From the NCBI GenBank assembly GCA_005884605.1, contig VBBE01000064.1, positions 1 through 5,853 on the forward strand: 5,853 nucleotides of DNA, in the 5' to 3' direction. Shown here piece by piece: positions 5,797-5,853 of this stretch (positions within the stretch are counted from its first letter, which is position 1; each line of letters begins with the position of its first letter). The position numbers were made by a program, and so were the translations under genes. Origin of the DNA: Candidatus Bathyarchaeota archaeon (GTDB lineage: Archaea > Thermoproteota > Bathyarchaeia > 40CM-2-53-6). A model generated the notes under the pieces. That model was given only the letters and a program-made list of their open reading frames with translations, did not search any database and was not told the DNA's origin.

Positions 5797-5853
5797 ATGA
5801 AACCTGCACAGAAGGGCACGCAGAAGTCCGCCAAGAGCACCACCGCGACCGGC
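5797..5853 (+). CDS. Start of a Lys/Thr-rich protein (3' partial)
   Basis: The ATG at 5797 opens a frame running to the window end: MKPAQKGTQKSAKSTTATG. An in-frame TGA at 5779 leaves this as the only start. The 19 visible residues are basic, Thr/Ser-rich and probably disordered, like the tails of some archaeal ribosomal or nucleic-acid-binding proteins, but nothing here identifies the family. The TATA-like box about 26 nt upstream supports a real leaderless gene. Confidence 0.5.
   Translation, partial: MKPAQKGTQKSAKSTTATG

Noticed and set aside
5553..5843. 96-codon minus-strand frame
   Set aside because: It overlaps the start and promoter of the plus-strand gene at 5797, its residue pattern is not protein-like beyond chance, and no partner supports it.

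Overview
The window is about 52% GC by eye and reads as chromosomal DNA from a prokaryote, most probably an archaeon (Nitrososphaerota/Bathyarchaeia-like or Thermoplasmatota-like). This is an inference from three things: a large secreted beta-propeller protein with Thr/Ser-rich Ig-like repeats, almost no Shine-Dalgarno sequences with several GTG/TTG starts, and TATA-like boxes 26-30 nt upstream of two starts, as expected for leaderless archaeal genes. No rRNA, tRNA, CRISPR array, transposase or phage gene is visible.

Layout. (1) Positions 2-1919, plus strand: a secreted or surface beta-propeller protein followed by two Ig-like domains. It is 5' truncated by the window edge and broken into two overlapping reading frames; the break near 873-905 also seems to have lost a stretch of conserved protein. 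(2) Positions 1920-2042: convergent intergenic DNA with a T-rich tract and a 9-bp stem-loop. (3) Positions 2043-4557, minus strand: a co-oriented cluster read right to left. It holds a soluble TPR protein whose 5' end lacks a usable in-frame start, a compact PiT-family phosphate permease, a small membrane protein with PH/GRAM-like flanks, and a possible 31-codon ORF joined to it by a TAATG stop/start overlap. (4) About 4558-4743: divergent promoter region. (5) Positions 4744-5490, plus strand: an unrecognised seven-helix membrane protein. (6) Positions 5491-5796: about 306 bp with no convincing gene. (7) Positions 5797-5853: first 19 codons of a Lys/Thr-rich protein cut by the window end.

Taken together, the minus-strand genes could form one short operon around phosphate uptake (TPR to PiT gap 23 nt, PiT to PH-like gap 55 nt). 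The usual PhoU/DUF47 partner of PiT is not in the window. No defence or other clearly novel system could be demonstrated. The points most worth checking are the broken propeller gene, the missing TPR start, the His-to-Gln change in the second PiT signature, and the PH-like membrane protein with its coupled mini-ORF.
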